From Acidimicrobiales bacterium (lineage in GTDB: Bacteria; Actinomycetota; Acidimicrobiia; Acidimicrobiales; Palsa-688): a stretch of DNA of 34,586 bases. The stretch covers positions 1 through 34,586 of the forward strand of contig DASUWA010000040.1 of NCBI GenBank assembly GCA_036378675.1, given 5' to 3'. A program made the position numbers and the translations under genes. Positions 1 to 8,606 of the stretch are shown here, piece after piece. The stretch's first letter is position 1; the number at the start of each line of letters is the position of its first letter. Below the pieces are notes generated by a model that saw nothing but the letters and a program-made list of their open reading frames with translations, was not told where the DNA came from and searched no databases.

Positions 1-68
1 CCCACGCCGACGCGCTCCGCACCAAGCTCTACGACGGCCTCATCAAGGTGATCGACGCCACCTCGTGA
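1..68 (+). CDS. C-terminal end of an unidentified protein (5' truncated)
   Basis: The frame starting at base 3 is open to a TGA at 66-68 and gives 21 residues ending KVIDATS. Every codon in it ends in G or C, as expected for a real gene in this genome; the other two plus frames have poorer third-position use. The segment looks like an amphipathic helix. It is too short to assign a family. The rest of the gene lies before the window. It points toward the minus-strand carboxylase operon, so the two are convergent. Confidence 0.6.
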   Translation, partial: HADALRTKLYDGLIKVIDATS

Positions 69-375
69 CCCCTCGACAACAAGCACCAGATCTGCTTCGA
101 TAACCCTCGCTCCGCAGGCCCAGGATCACCCGTGTAACTGCCGATCCGGGGCAACCCCGAATGTGCACGCAGAACGTCGCTCAAGACGGCCGGGACAGCG
201 ATCCGATCGACGGTTCCCGAGCACGTCAGTCTGCCGCCGCCCTTGGGTTCGCTGACCGCGGATCTTGCTTTCAGTCAGGCCGGCTCGTGCTGTCGCCGGC
301 TCAGGGGCGCGACCCACGAGCCTTGTGAGGTGGTGAGGACAGAGGGGCGTTTGAATGCCCTCTGTGTCCCGCCCA
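69..375. other. Intergenic stretch between convergent genes
   Basis: These 307 bases separate the truncated plus-strand gene from the 3' end of the minus-strand operon. Apart from the hairpin at 337-369 I see no gene, repeat or RNA gene in it. The open frames across it are short and arginine-rich, typical of chance frames in GC-rich DNA. Confidence 0.6.
337..369 (-). terminator. Hairpin just downstream of the carboxylase operon
   Basis: GGAC (337-340) and AGAGGG (341-346) pair with CCCTCT (358-363) and GTCC (366-369), with a two-base bulge, giving a ten-pair stem. It lies seven bases past the stop of the last minus-strand gene, so it can end that operon. There is no T-run on either side, so it may only stabilise the 3' end. 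Confidence 0.45.
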
Positions 376-1134
376 TCACCGCACTGGCCAGTGGGGTGGC
401 CGCTTCTCGCGGAAAGCGGTCATGCCCTCGGCGGCCTCGTCCGATGCGAACAACTGGCGGGAGATCTCGGCCGTCCGCGCGAAGGCGGTCGCCCGATCGG
501 TTCCGGGAATGTCGAAGACCAGGCGCTTCGAGGCCGCCAACGCCCCGGGTCCTCCGGCCAGCAACTTTCGGACCAGCGAGTCGACCGCCTGGTCGAAGGT
601 GTCGGGGTCGGCGACCGAGTTGATGAGACCGACTTCTGCGGCCCGCTCGGCGCTGATTCTCTCGCCCGTCAAAAATAGCTCGAGCGCATCGCTGCGTCGC
701 ATCTTTGGCAGGCAGACGACCGAGATAATCGCGGGCGCGACTCCGATTCGAACCTCGGTGAATCCGAACTTGATGTCGGAACGGACGATCGAGATATCGC
801 ACGCCGCCGCGAGCCCCACGCCGCCACCCATGCAATGGCCGGCGATGCGGCCGACCACCGGCTTGGGCGAGTCCTGCATGGTCCCGAGGATCTGCGGCAG
901 GTCGTACTTCGACGAAGCCAGACCGCCGCCTTTGAGGTCAGCCCCGGAGCAGAAGGCAGGTCCGCTATTGGTCAGGACGATCACGCGGACGAAGCGGTCG
1001 GCGTCTGCGGATTCGAGCGAGGCACCGAGTCCGTCGAGGAGCGCCGGCGTGAGCGCGTTGCGGTTGTCGGGCTGGTTGAGAGTGAGGGTGGCGACGCGGT
1101 CGGCGATGTCGTACAGGACTGCGTCGTTGCTCAT
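376..1134 (-). CDS. Enoyl-CoA hydratase/isomerase (crotonase family)
   Basis: This 252-residue crotonase-fold enzyme probably hydrates an alpha,beta-unsaturated acyl-CoA. The oxyanion-hole segments are visible as SGAD (63-66) and CMGGG (101-105). Both acid-base glutamates of true hydratases appear kept: E127 in FTEVRIG and E152 in DALELFLTG. The start is the ATG at 1134; it overlaps the upstream stop as ATGA (1131-1134), implying coupled translation. The frame stays open 76 codons further upstream, but that part lies over the AtuA gene and reads as noise. It is the last gene of the acyl-CoA carboxylase operon. Its place there suggests it acts on the carboxylation product, like methylglutaconyl-CoA hydratase (LiuC) or AtuE. 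Substrate is inferred from context only. Confidence 0.9.
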   Translation of the reverse strand: MSNDAVLYDIADRVATLTLNQPDNRNALTPALLDGLGASLESADADRFVRVIVLTNSGPAFCSGADLKGGGLASSKYDLPQILGTMQDSPKPVVGRIAGHCMGGGVGLAAACDISIVRSDIKFGFTEVRIGVAPAIISVVCLPKMRRSDALELFLTGERISAERAAEVGLINSVADPDTFDQAVDSLVRKLLAGGPGALAASKRLVFDIPGTDRATAFARTAEISRQLFASDEAAEGMTAFREKRPPHWPVR

Positions 1135-2900
1135 CGAAGGAGCGCCACGGGGATCTCGGCGTAGCGAGCTCTCAGCCACTCGCCGAGGCTTTTGGCCTGA
1201 GCGTCGAGGCGCGTGCTGGATGCCACACCCTCGCCGAGCAGGCCGGGGATCACAAAGTTCATCGCGTTGATGTTGGGGAGCAGGTATCGCTGAACCTCGA
1301 GCGACTGCGTTTCGGGCAAGAACTCCTTGAGCTTGCTGACAGAGAGAAAGTTCGCGAGCCACTCGTAAGCGTCTTCAGAACGTACCCAGACGCCCAGGTT
1401 CGCGTTCCCGCCCTTGTCCCCGGAGCGTGCACCGATGAGCCGTCCGAGTGGCGCGCGCTCAACTGGGTGCCGGTCCTGTCCGCCACTGGGTCCTGCCGCC
1501 TCGGTGGCCTTGGTGGGTACCTCCGTGACCGGCCATCCACCGCTCGGCGCGATGACCGGCTCGACCGTCGTCAGTTTGTTTCGGACGAACACTTCTTGGT
1601 GAATCAGATCGGCTGGTATGAGGGCTGGCCAGTAGACGCCGTACGCCTGGGCGCCCGAGGTCAGGCCCCCGCCGAACAGGCCGGGATAGGACGCCAGGGC
1701 CAACTCCGTGATCTTCGACGAGAAGGCCCGGCCGACTTTCCGTTCGTCGGTGTCCTTCACGGTGATCCGCAGCTCGGCGACGGCTTCCTCGTTGGTCGCT
1801 GGATCCTCCTTGTCGGTCCTGGCGAGATGCACGTCTACATCCTCGAAGGAATCCCTCGGTACTTCTGACCAGAGGGCCCGCTCGACGAGGGTCGCCTTCT
1901 CATCGATATCGAGACCGGTCAGGTACAGAACGGTCGTCGACCGCCAACCTCCCTGATAGTTGAGCGACACCTTCGCGGTCGCCGGCGGTGGCTCGCCTTT
2001 CACCCCGGAGATCCTCACCCGGTCCGGCCCGTCATTCGAGAGCCGGATGGTGTCGAACCGGGCGATGACGTCGGGGTTCAGGTACGCCGGGCTTCCGATC
2101 TCGTAGAGGAGCTGCGCGGTCACGGTCCCGACCGAAACCTGGCCGCCGTGAGTCGGGTGCTTGGTGATGACCGATGAGCCGTCGCCCTCGATCTCGGCGA
2201 TCGGAAAGCCGGGGTGCTCCAGACCCGGGACTTCGGTGAAGAATGAATAGTTCCCGCCGGTGGCCTGCGCGCCGCACTCGATGACGTGACCGGCGACAAC
2301 CGCGCCGGCAAGCGCGTCCAACTCGTCCCTGGCCCACCCGTGATGCCATGCGGCCGGTCCCAGCGCGAGCGCGGCGTCCGTCGTCCTCCCGGTAACCACG
2401 ATGTCCGCGCCGCGGGACAGCGCCTCTGCGATACCCCATCCGCCCAGATATGCGTTAGCGGTCATTACCAGCCGGTCACCGAGGGGTTCGCCGGTGTCCA
2501 TGTTCGTGAAGGAGATCCCGGCGGCTTTCAGCTCGTCCAATCTTGGAACCAGGTTGTCGCCCTCGACGTACGCGATCACCGGGTCGAGACCCAGTTTTTC
2601 GGCCACCGCCTCGACTGCAGCTGCGCAGCCGCTCGGGGATAGCCCGCCGGCGTTGGATACGACCTTGATCCCGCGGTCCAGGCAGTCGCCCATTACCTGC
2701 TCCATCTGGGTGACGAACGTTCTCGCATACCCGGCCGCCGGGTCGCGAAGCATGTTCTTGGCGAGGATCAGCATGGTCAGCTCGGCGAGCCAGTCGCCGG
2801 TCAGCACGTCGATCGGTCCCCCGTCGACCATCTCCCGTGCCGCCGATAGGCGGTCGCCGTAGAAGCCGCTGCAGTTGGCTATACGGATGGCCGGCTTCAT
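1131..2900 (-). CDS. AtuA-like protein (DUF1446, acyclic terpene utilisation family)
   Basis: This 589-residue protein has the two-part build of the AtuA family. The large N-terminal domain (about 1-450) opens with MKPAIRIANCSGFYGDR and the conserved segment VLTGDWLAELTMLIL. A C-terminal domain (about 475-589) carries the signature ARSGDKGGNANLGVW. AtuA is required for citronellol/geraniol use in Pseudomonas, and homologues commonly sit beside biotin-dependent acyl-CoA carboxylases. The exact reaction is, to my knowledge, not settled. The ATG at 2900 overlaps the biotin carboxylase stop (ATGA, 2897-2900), and the gene overlaps the hydratase by 4 bases downstream. It is therefore locked between carboxylation and hydration steps. 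No HMG-CoA lyase type gene is seen in the window, so a role in C-C cleavage or coenzyme A chemistry after carboxylation is possible; that is inference. Confidence 0.88.
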   Translation of the reverse strand: MKPAIRIANCSGFYGDRLSAAREMVDGGPIDVLTGDWLAELTMLILAKNMLRDPAAGYARTFVTQMEQVMGDCLDRGIKVVSNAGGLSPSGCAAAVEAVAEKLGLDPVIAYVEGDNLVPRLDELKAAGISFTNMDTGEPLGDRLVMTANAYLGGWGIAEALSRGADIVVTGRTTDAALALGPAAWHHGWARDELDALAGAVVAGHVIECGAQATGGNYSFFTEVPGLEHPGFPIAEIEGDGSSVITKHPTHGGQVSVGTVTAQLLYEIGSPAYLNPDVIARFDTIRLSNDGPDRVRISGVKGEPPPATAKVSLNYQGGWRSTTVLYLTGLDIDEKATLVERALWSEVPRDSFEDVDVHLARTDKEDPATNEEAVAELRITVKDTDERKVGRAFSSKITELALASYPGLFGGGLTSGAQAYGVYWPALIPADLIHQEVFVRNKLTTVEPVIAPSGGWPVTEVPTKATEAAGPSGGQDRHPVERAPLGRLIGARSGDKGGNANLGVWVRSEDAYEWLANFLSVSKLKEFLPETQSLEVQRYLLPNINAMNFVIPGLLGEGVASSTRLDAQAKSLGEWLRARYAEIPVALLR

Positions 2901-4837
2901 CCGGGCTCTTCGATCACGACGAGAAGGTCTCCTCCGTTGACCTGGTCTCCGAGGTGCGCTCTCACCTCACCGACCGTCCCGGCGTGCGAAGCGAGCACCC
3001 TGTGCTCCATCTTCATGGCCTCGACGATCATCAGGACATCTCCCTCCTCTACTGAGTCCCCGGACTGCACGCTCACCGAGATGACCTTGCCAGGCATAGG
3101 TGCCACGAGTCCTCCGGGCACGGCGGCCTCCCGCCCGGGCTCGGGAAAAAGAGGCCGGGTCGTGAGCTGCACGTCCCCACCAGGCCCTTGCACCCAGACG
3201 CTTTCACGATGCCGGAAGACATGTAGTCGATGGCGCGAGCGAAGTCCCTCCTCCTCCTCGAAGTCAACCCATCCAGCGTCTACAGAATGCAATCTGACGG
3301 TGCGCCCGTCGAAGTCGAGGGTGCCGTCCCGGTTGGAGCGGTACTTGACGTCGACTTCTTCACCGTCGTGAACGAAGGTGCGCGTTTCGGGTGGCATGGG
3401 TGTGTTGCGCCAGCCGGCGGGAAAGCTTCGGAGGACGGGGCGGGTGCTGACCGCTTCGGCTCGGTCCGCCAGCGCCGCGGCGACGGATGCGATACGTAGT
3501 TCGTCGGCCGAGACACCACGCGAGAGCGGCACTCCGCTCCGGTCGATGAATGAGGTGGTCGTGTCTCCGTCGAGGAATTTCTCGTTGCGCAAGGCGGCCA
3601 CAAGAAAGTCGCGGTTAGTGGTGACGCCTCGGATCCGGCTGCGTTCCAAAGCAAGAGCAAGTCGGTGGGCGGCTTCGGTGCGGCTGGGCGCGTGGGCGAT
3701 CACTTTTGCGAGCATCGGGTCGAACTCGACGCCAACCGAGGAGCCTCTCTCGACGCCGGAGTCCCAGCGAACCGCCGGATCCGCGGGAGGCTCCCAGTCC
3801 AGGAGAGTTCCCGTGGCAGGCAGAAAGCCCCCAGCCGGGTCCTCGGCATAAAGGCGTGCCTCTATGGCGTGCCCGTTCATGCAAAGGTCGGACTGGTCAA
3901 ACGTCAGCGGTTGTCCGCACGCGATCGATAGCTGTTCGCGGACAAGGTCCAACCCGGTCACCGCCTCGGTCACCGGGTGTTCCACTTGCAGACGGGTGTT
4001 GACCTCGAGAAACCAGAAGTCTCCGCCCGGTTCGAGGACGAACTCCACCGTTCCGGCGTTCTGGTATCCGACCGCTTTTGTGGCGGCCAGCGCGGCGGAC
4101 CCCATCCGGTCGCGGAGCTCGTCGTCGACGGCGGGCGATGGCGACTCCTCGATGATCTTCTGATGCCGTCGCTGGATCGAGCATTCCCGCTCGAAGCAGT
4201 GGACCGCGTTTCCGTGTGCGTCAGCCAGGACCTGGATCTCCACGTGACGGGCATCGGTCACGTATCGCTCGAGGAACACCGTCCCGTCGCCAAACGCCGC
4301 CTCGGCTTCTCGCCTGGCCGAGGCCACGTCCTCCTGGAGCGAATCGCTGGACGCGACGACTCGCATGCCCTTTCCGCCGCCTCCGGCGGCGGCCTTGACC
4401 AGAACAGGAAAACGCACGTCGTCGGCGGCGAGCTCCCATGTCGGCAAGACGGGCACGCCGGCTTCGGCCATCAGTCGTTTGGCGGTCAGCTTGTCGCCCA
4501 TCACGCTGATGACGTCCGGGGGCGGACCCACCCAGGTGAGCCCTGCATCGATCACCGCTTGGGCGAACGCTGCTCGCTCGGAAAGGAACCCGTAGCCTGG
4601 GTGGACTGCGTCGGCACCGCTGCGCCGTGCTGCTTCGAGGAGGGCATTGATATTTAGATAGGTCTCCGTGGCGGTCCGGCCCCGAAGCGGAATGGCCGTG
4701 TCGAGCTCCGTCACGAACGGCGCGTCGGCGTCACCTTCCGAATAGACGGCGACCGTCTGTACACCCATGAGCGAAGCCGTGCGCGCGATCCGTCGAGCGA
4801 TCTCACCCCGGTTGGCTATGAGCAGTCGACTTATCAC
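2897..4837 (-). CDS. Acyl-CoA carboxylase alpha subunit (biotin carboxylase + BCCP)
   Basis: This 646-residue protein carboxylates its own biotin using ATP and bicarbonate, then hands the carboxyl group to the partner beta subunit. In order: the biotin carboxylase N-domain (MISRLLIANRGEIARR), the ATP-grasp glycine loop (KAAAGGGGKGMRVV), the catalytic region ERECSIQRRHQK and EVNTRLQVEHPVTE, then a linker/BT-like region. The C-terminal biotinyl domain has EAMKM with the biotin lysine at about residue 609, 37 residues from the end. Length and layout match MccA/LiuD/AtuF type subunits. The start is GTG at 4837, overlapping the beta-subunit stop as GTGA (4834-4837). Overlaps on both sides imply strict co-expression. 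Substrate class is set mainly by the beta subunit. Confidence 0.95.
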   Translation of the reverse strand: MISRLLIANRGEIARRIARTASLMGVQTVAVYSEGDADAPFVTELDTAIPLRGRTATETYLNINALLEAARRSGADAVHPGYGFLSERAAFAQAVIDAGLTWVGPPPDVISVMGDKLTAKRLMAEAGVPVLPTWELAADDVRFPVLVKAAAGGGGKGMRVVASSDSLQEDVASARREAEAAFGDGTVFLERYVTDARHVEIQVLADAHGNAVHCFERECSIQRRHQKIIEESPSPAVDDELRDRMGSAALAATKAVGYQNAGTVEFVLEPGGDFWFLEVNTRLQVEHPVTEAVTGLDLVREQLSIACGQPLTFDQSDLCMNGHAIEARLYAEDPAGGFLPATGTLLDWEPPADPAVRWDSGVERGSSVGVEFDPMLAKVIAHAPSRTEAAHRLALALERSRIRGVTTNRDFLVAALRNEKFLDGDTTTSFIDRSGVPLSRGVSADELRIASVAAALADRAEAVSTRPVLRSFPAGWRNTPMPPETRTFVHDGEEVDVKYRSNRDGTLDFDGRTVRLHSVDAGWVDFEEEEGLRSRHRLHVFRHRESVWVQGPGGDVQLTTRPLFPEPGREAAVPGGLVAPMPGKVISVSVQSGDSVEEGDVLMIVEAMKMEHRVLASHAGTVGEVRAHLGDQVNGGDLLVVIEEPG

Positions 4838-6477
4838 AGGCGGAACACCCCGAAACCGTCAGCGCCTTTCACCGGAGCGTTGTGGCAGGCCGAGAGGGCC
4901 ATCCCTACCACCGTCCTGGTGTCTCGGGGATCGATGATCCCGTCGTCGACCACGCGGCCGGTGGCGTAGAGGCCGAGAGACTGGGCTTCGGCGAAGTCCT
5001 CCACCGCCTTGGTGATGGCAGCGTCCATCTCCTCGTCGATCGGCTGGCCCCTCCGGGCCGCCTGGTCACGACGAACGATCGACATGACCCCGGCCATCTG
5101 TTTCGGGCCCATGATCGCGATCTTGGCGGTGGGCCAGAGGAAGACGAAGCGGGTGTCGAACGCCCTTCCGCCCATGCCGTAGTTCCCGGCTCCGTAGCTC
5201 GCTCCGAGGATGACGGTGACGTGGGGCACCTTGGAGTTCGAAAGAGCGTTGATCATCTGGCTGCCGTGCTTGACGATCCCGCCTCGCTCGTATTCGCGCC
5301 CGACCATGTAGCCGGTTATGTGCTGCAGGAACAGGAGCGGAGTATCCGATTGGTTGCACAGCTGGATGAACTGCGTGGCTTTCTGCGACGAGTCGGAAAA
5401 GAGCACCCCGTTGTTGGCAAGGATGCCGACGGGGTAGCCGTGAATCTGCGCCCACCCGGTGACGAGGGTCGGCCCGTAGCGAGGCTTGAACTCCTCGAAC
5501 CGGCTGCCGTCCGAGATCCTGGCGATGATCTCGCGCACTTCGACCGGCGCACGCAGGTCGACGGGCATGAGACCGAGCAGGTCTTCGGGGTCGTATATCG
5601 GCGGCGCGGGGTTTGCAGTCACTGGACCGGGGCCTTGCTTGCGCCAGTGAAGATGGGCGATGACGTCGCGCGCCATGCGGATGGCTTCGTATTCGTCGTT
5701 GGCGAGATAGTCCGCCAACCCGCTCGTGGTTGAGTGCATCTCGGCTCCGCCGAGTTCCTCGTCCACCGAATCCTCTCCGGTCGCGACCTTCACGAGCGGG
5801 GGTCCGCCCAGGAAGACCTTCGCCCCGCCGCGAACGAAGATGTTGTAGTCCGACAACCCCGGCTGGTAGGCGCCGCCGGCGGTGGAGCTTCCGAACACCA
5901 CGGATATCGTCGGGATGCCGAGCGCGGACAGCTCGGTGATGTCGTGGAACATCCGTCCGGTCTCAGCGAAGTGGGTTAGGTTGCGGCGCATCACCGCGTC
6001 GGGGTCGTCGCCTGCGGCCAGACCGCGAAGATCCCCGCCGGCGGATTCGACCAGCTGGATGTAGGGCATGTGGTTAAGCCGTGCAACCTCGAGCGCCCTC
6101 ATCAGCTTCGGAATGCTGACCGCTGTCATCGCGCCGCCGAGGTCGGTCGGGTCGTTGGCGATGATCACGCATTCGGTGCCTTCGACCACTCCTATGCCGA
6201 GCAGCATGCCTCCGCCCACGTTGTAGTCGGTCTTGTACCCGGCCAGCGGGCTCAGCTCGAGAAACGGGGAGTCGGGGTCTAGCAGGAGCGCAACCCGTTC
6301 CCTCACGAGGAGCTTCCCGCGGCTGCGGTGTCGCTCGATGGCCTTCGATCCGCCTCCTTCGGATGCCTGCCGAAGGAGCCGGTTGATCTCGTCCAGCAGG
6401 GCGACCATTCCGGCGTGGTTGGCTTTGAAAATCGGATCGTGGCGGTCGACGTTGCTCGGGATAACCGGGGCGGGCAC
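4834..6477 (-). CDS. Acyl-CoA carboxylase beta subunit (carboxyltransferase)
   Basis: This 547-residue carboxyltransferase moves CO2 from carboxybiotin to an acyl-CoA. It resembles methylcrotonyl/geranyl-CoA carboxylase beta subunits: RGKLLVRERVALLLD near the N-terminus, YIQLVESAGGDLRG for the first oxyanion site, GSSTAGGAYQPG, and in the C-domain ANNGVLFSDSSQKATQFIQLC and GASYGAGNYGMGGRAF. I chose GTG at 6477: the coding pattern begins there (VPAPVIPSNVD), it lies two bases past the upstream stop, and GAGG sits about ten bases ahead. The open frame continues to 6987, but that part lies over the TIGR03084 gene and is arginine/proline-rich noise. Methylcrotonyl- and geranyl-CoA enzymes differ at few pocket residues, which I cannot place without an alignment. 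Confidence 0.93.
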   Translation of the reverse strand: MPAPVIPSNVDRHDPIFKANHAGMVALLDEINRLLRQASEGGGSKAIERHRSRGKLLVRERVALLLDPDSPFLELSPLAGYKTDYNVGGGMLLGIGVVEGTECVIIANDPTDLGGAMTAVSIPKLMRALEVARLNHMPYIQLVESAGGDLRGLAAGDDPDAVMRRNLTHFAETGRMFHDITELSALGIPTISVVFGSSTAGGAYQPGLSDYNIFVRGGAKVFLGGPPLVKVATGEDSVDEELGGAEMHSTTSGLADYLANDEYEAIRMARDVIAHLHWRKQGPGPVTANPAPPIYDPEDLLGLMPVDLRAPVEVREIIARISDGSRFEEFKPRYGPTLVTGWAQIHGYPVGILANNGVLFSDSSQKATQFIQLCNQSDTPLLFLQHITGYMVGREYERGGIVKHGSQMINALSNSKVPHVTVILGASYGAGNYGMGGRAFDTRFVFLWPTAKIAIMGPKQMAGVMSIVRRDQAARRGQPIDEEMDAAITKAVEDFAEAQSLGLYATGRVVDDGIIDPRDTRTVVGMALSACHNAPVKGADGFGVFRL

Positions 6478-6479
6478 TG

Positions 6480-7283
6480 TTAGCGGTCCTCGGCGGTGAT
6501 CGTTGGTGGTCCTGCGAACGCCTGGGCGATGCCGATCCACGCCTCGGCCGTAGCTCCGGTCGCCTTGACTCCGGTGCGGCTCGGGTGCCGGCGCTGGGTG
6601 AATACGAGGGCGATCTCCAGCGCGGAGCCGGTAATTCGTTGCTCGGCTTCCGCTGGGCCCCAGGTCCACTTGGAGCCGTCTGGAGCCTCCACGTCGAACG
6701 CCACCGGGTCGCCGGGGTCGGCTACACCGTGGGCCGCGAAGGTGAAGGCTCTCGCGCCGTACCCGATGTGGCACACGTGCCGAAGTCTGGGGCTGACCGC
6801 CTCGGGAGCAAGCGGGAGGCTGAGCGCGTCGCGGATGTCCACGCCGTGGGCCCACGTCTCCATGATTCTCGCGGTCACGAAGCTGGCAAGGCTCATCGGC
6901 GGACCGAACCACGCGATCCGGGGGGGATCCTCCGTGGCGCCCGCGGTTCCGGCCGCGTCGACGAACTTGTCGCGCGAGAGCCTCCATCGCTGGAAGAGGG
7001 CGGCGTCATTCGCAAGTTCGCGACCGATGTCCACGTCAGGGGTGGAGCCGGCGCCCATGTCACTGACGAGCTCGTTCCTCCAGGTTTCGAACTGCGGAGG
7101 ATCGTCGATCGCCAGCGTCGCGGCTTCATCGAAGAAGCACAAGTGGCTAACTGTGTCGCGTACGTCCCAGCCCGCTGCTGGGGTCGCTAACCGCCACTGC
7201 GCGGCATCGAGTTCACGCACCACTCTGTCGAGTGACTCGTGCTCAGCCTTCAGGTCTTCGATGAGTTCGGCTACGGGAGGCAT
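6480..7283 (-). CDS. TIGR03084-type protein (mycothiol-dependent/DinB-like metal-binding fold)
   Basis: This 267-residue protein has the N-terminal helical bundle of the mycothiol-dependent maleylpyruvate isomerase superfamily (MPPVAELIEDLKAEHESL, then GWDVRDTVSHLCFFDEA). A likely metal triad is visible: H47 in DTVSHL, and E142 and H146 in METWAHGVDIRDAL. This matches the His-Glu-x3-His pattern of MDMPI (H52, E144, H148). The family has no agreed reaction; thiol-dependent isomerisation or hydrolysis and metal binding are guesses from the fold. ATG 7283 directly follows the acyl-CoA dehydrogenase stop (TAGATG), and two bases separate its end from the carboxyltransferase GTG. A place inside the operon, between dehydrogenation and carboxylation, argues for a role in this pathway. 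Confidence 0.85.
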   Translation of the reverse strand: MPPVAELIEDLKAEHESLDRVVRELDAAQWRLATPAAGWDVRDTVSHLCFFDEAATLAIDDPPQFETWRNELVSDMGAGSTPDVDIGRELANDAALFQRWRLSRDKFVDAAGTAGATEDPPRIAWFGPPMSLASFVTARIMETWAHGVDIRDALSLPLAPEAVSPRLRHVCHIGYGARAFTFAAHGVADPGDPVAFDVEAPDGSKWTWGPAEAEQRITGSALEIALVFTQRRHPSRTGVKATGATAEAWIGIAQAFAGPPTITAEDR

Positions 7284-8429
7284 CTATGCGCTGAAGCCGT
7301 CGAGGCGGGACAGTACATAGAGCATCACCTCGTCGGCACCGCCCCCTATCGACAGCAGCCTCCCGTCGCGGAAGTACCTCGAAACCCAGGTCTCGGCCAT
7401 GTATCCGATGCCTCCGTGGAACTGAAGGCACCAGTCCGCGATCTCGCGTTGCAGCCTCCCGGCCTTTAGTTTCGCGATGGTCGCGAAACGGGTCGTGTCC
7501 TCGCCGCGCATGTACGCCTCGGCGCACGCGTAGTTGTAGTGGCGGAGCATGTCGACCTCGGCGGAGAGCTCGGCGAGGCGGAACTGGATGTACTGCTTCG
7601 AGAGAAGCGGTTTGCCGAATGCATTCCTTTCTCTCAAGTAGTCGGCGGTCCGCCGCAACGCCCCGTCCATCGCACCGACCGCGGTGTACGCGGCGATCAT
7701 CCGCTCGTTCTGGAACTGAGCCATCTGCTGCTGGAACCCCTGGCCGATCGCGCCGATCGTGTTCGACACCGGAACCCGTGCGTCGACAAAGGACAGCTCT
7801 GCGGTGTCCGAGGAATGGTTTCCGAGCTTTCGCAGCTTTCGACTGACGGAGAATCCGGGTGTGTCGGTGGGAAAGACGATCTGTGACATCCCTTGGTAGC
7901 CGGCCTCGTCGCCGGTTCGAACCAGAAGGCACAGCCAGTCGGCTTGGGTCCCGTTGGTGATGAATGTCTTGGAACCGTTGACCACCCACTCGTCTCCGTC
8001 GCGAACCGCTCTCGTCCTGATGCCGGCCACATCCGAACCCGCGTCCGGTTCGCTGACCGCGATCGAGGTGACCATCTCGCCTCGCAACGCGGGCGCCAAG
8101 TAACGCTCCTTCAAGTCATCGCTGCCGAACCTGTGCAGCGAGGGAGTCGCCATGTCGGTCTGGACGGTGATCGCCATAGCCACTCCGGCGCAGCCCATCC
8201 GCCCGAGTTCCTCGCCGAGGACGACCGTGTAGGAGTGGTCGGCCCCTTGCCCGCCGTACTCGGGGTCGTACTCGAGTCCGAACAGTCCCGCCGAACCCAG
8301 AGCCTTGAACACCCTGTGCGCGGGGAAGATCTCGGCTTCCTCCCACTCCTCGACGTGAGGAACGATCTCGCGTTCCAGAATTCCCCTGACCGACTGGCGA
8401 AAGGCCTCGTGGTCCTCGGTGAAGATCAT
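7284..8429 (-). CDS. Acyl-CoA dehydrogenase, isovaleryl/long-chain type catalytic glutamate
   Basis: This 381-residue flavoprotein makes the alpha,beta double bond of an acyl-CoA and passes electrons to ETF. Visible signatures are SIAVSEPDAGSDVAGI (FAD/substrate loop), WVVNGSKTFITNG, and FGKPLLSKQYIQFRLAEL with LQFHGGIGYMAE near the end. At the site of the medium-chain enzyme's catalytic Glu376 this protein reads SIGGGAD, with no Glu. Instead E242 in QNERMIAAY matches the helix-G base of isovaleryl- and long-chain acyl-CoA dehydrogenases. That fits a branched substrate. The start is ATG 8429 with a purine-rich AGGGGGGAA just upstream; the 23 codons further upstream look non-coding. It is the first gene of the minus operon. 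Confidence 0.93.
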   Translation of the reverse strand: MIFTEDHEAFRQSVRGILEREIVPHVEEWEEAEIFPAHRVFKALGSAGLFGLEYDPEYGGQGADHSYTVVLGEELGRMGCAGVAMAITVQTDMATPSLHRFGSDDLKERYLAPALRGEMVTSIAVSEPDAGSDVAGIRTRAVRDGDEWVVNGSKTFITNGTQADWLCLLVRTGDEAGYQGMSQIVFPTDTPGFSVSRKLRKLGNHSSDTAELSFVDARVPVSNTIGAIGQGFQQQMAQFQNERMIAAYTAVGAMDGALRRTADYLRERNAFGKPLLSKQYIQFRLAELSAEVDMLRHYNYACAEAYMRGEDTTRFATIAKLKAGRLQREIADWCLQFHGGIGYMAETWVSRYFRDGRLLSIGGGADEVMLYVLSRLDGFSA

Positions 8430-8488
8430 TTCCCCCCTGTCTGGGCACCACCGGCGAGAGGAGCGGGCCGGCAACCTCTTTTTCAAAC

Positions 8489-8513
8489 TTGAATTCAACT
8501 TCAGATTCTGAAG
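8489..8513. promoter_or_regulatory. Two abutting palindromes in the divergent promoter region
   Basis: TTGAATTCAA (8489-8498) is a perfect ten-base palindrome. CTTCAGATTCTGAAG (8499-8513) has perfect seven-base arms around one base. They touch, in the only AT-rich patch of the 177 bases between two divergent acyl-CoA dehydrogenase genes. A TetR-family gene is the second gene of the plus arm. The size and position suit TetR operators, so one site pair could control both arms. Binding is inferred. Confidence 0.5.
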
Positions 8514-8606
8514 ATACTGGAGGGGTGCCGAGGGCGCAACCGTCCCGGCGGGAGGGCCATTTAGACCGACGGATGGTCAGGCAACGAGGACCTGGGAAGG
8601 ACCCCG

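Noticed and set aside
723-745. GATTCGAACC-type strings that resemble a tRNA T-loop (also near 7910 and 16430).
   Set aside because: They lie inside well-supported protein genes and no acceptor stem or anticodon arm is present around them.
275-835. Long open frames antisense to or out of frame with the hydratase and other metabolic genes (many also in 1-24 kb).
   Set aside because: They are rich in Arg, Pro, Ser and Gly with no motifs, and lie wholly over genes with clear family signatures; this is normal for GC-rich DNA.
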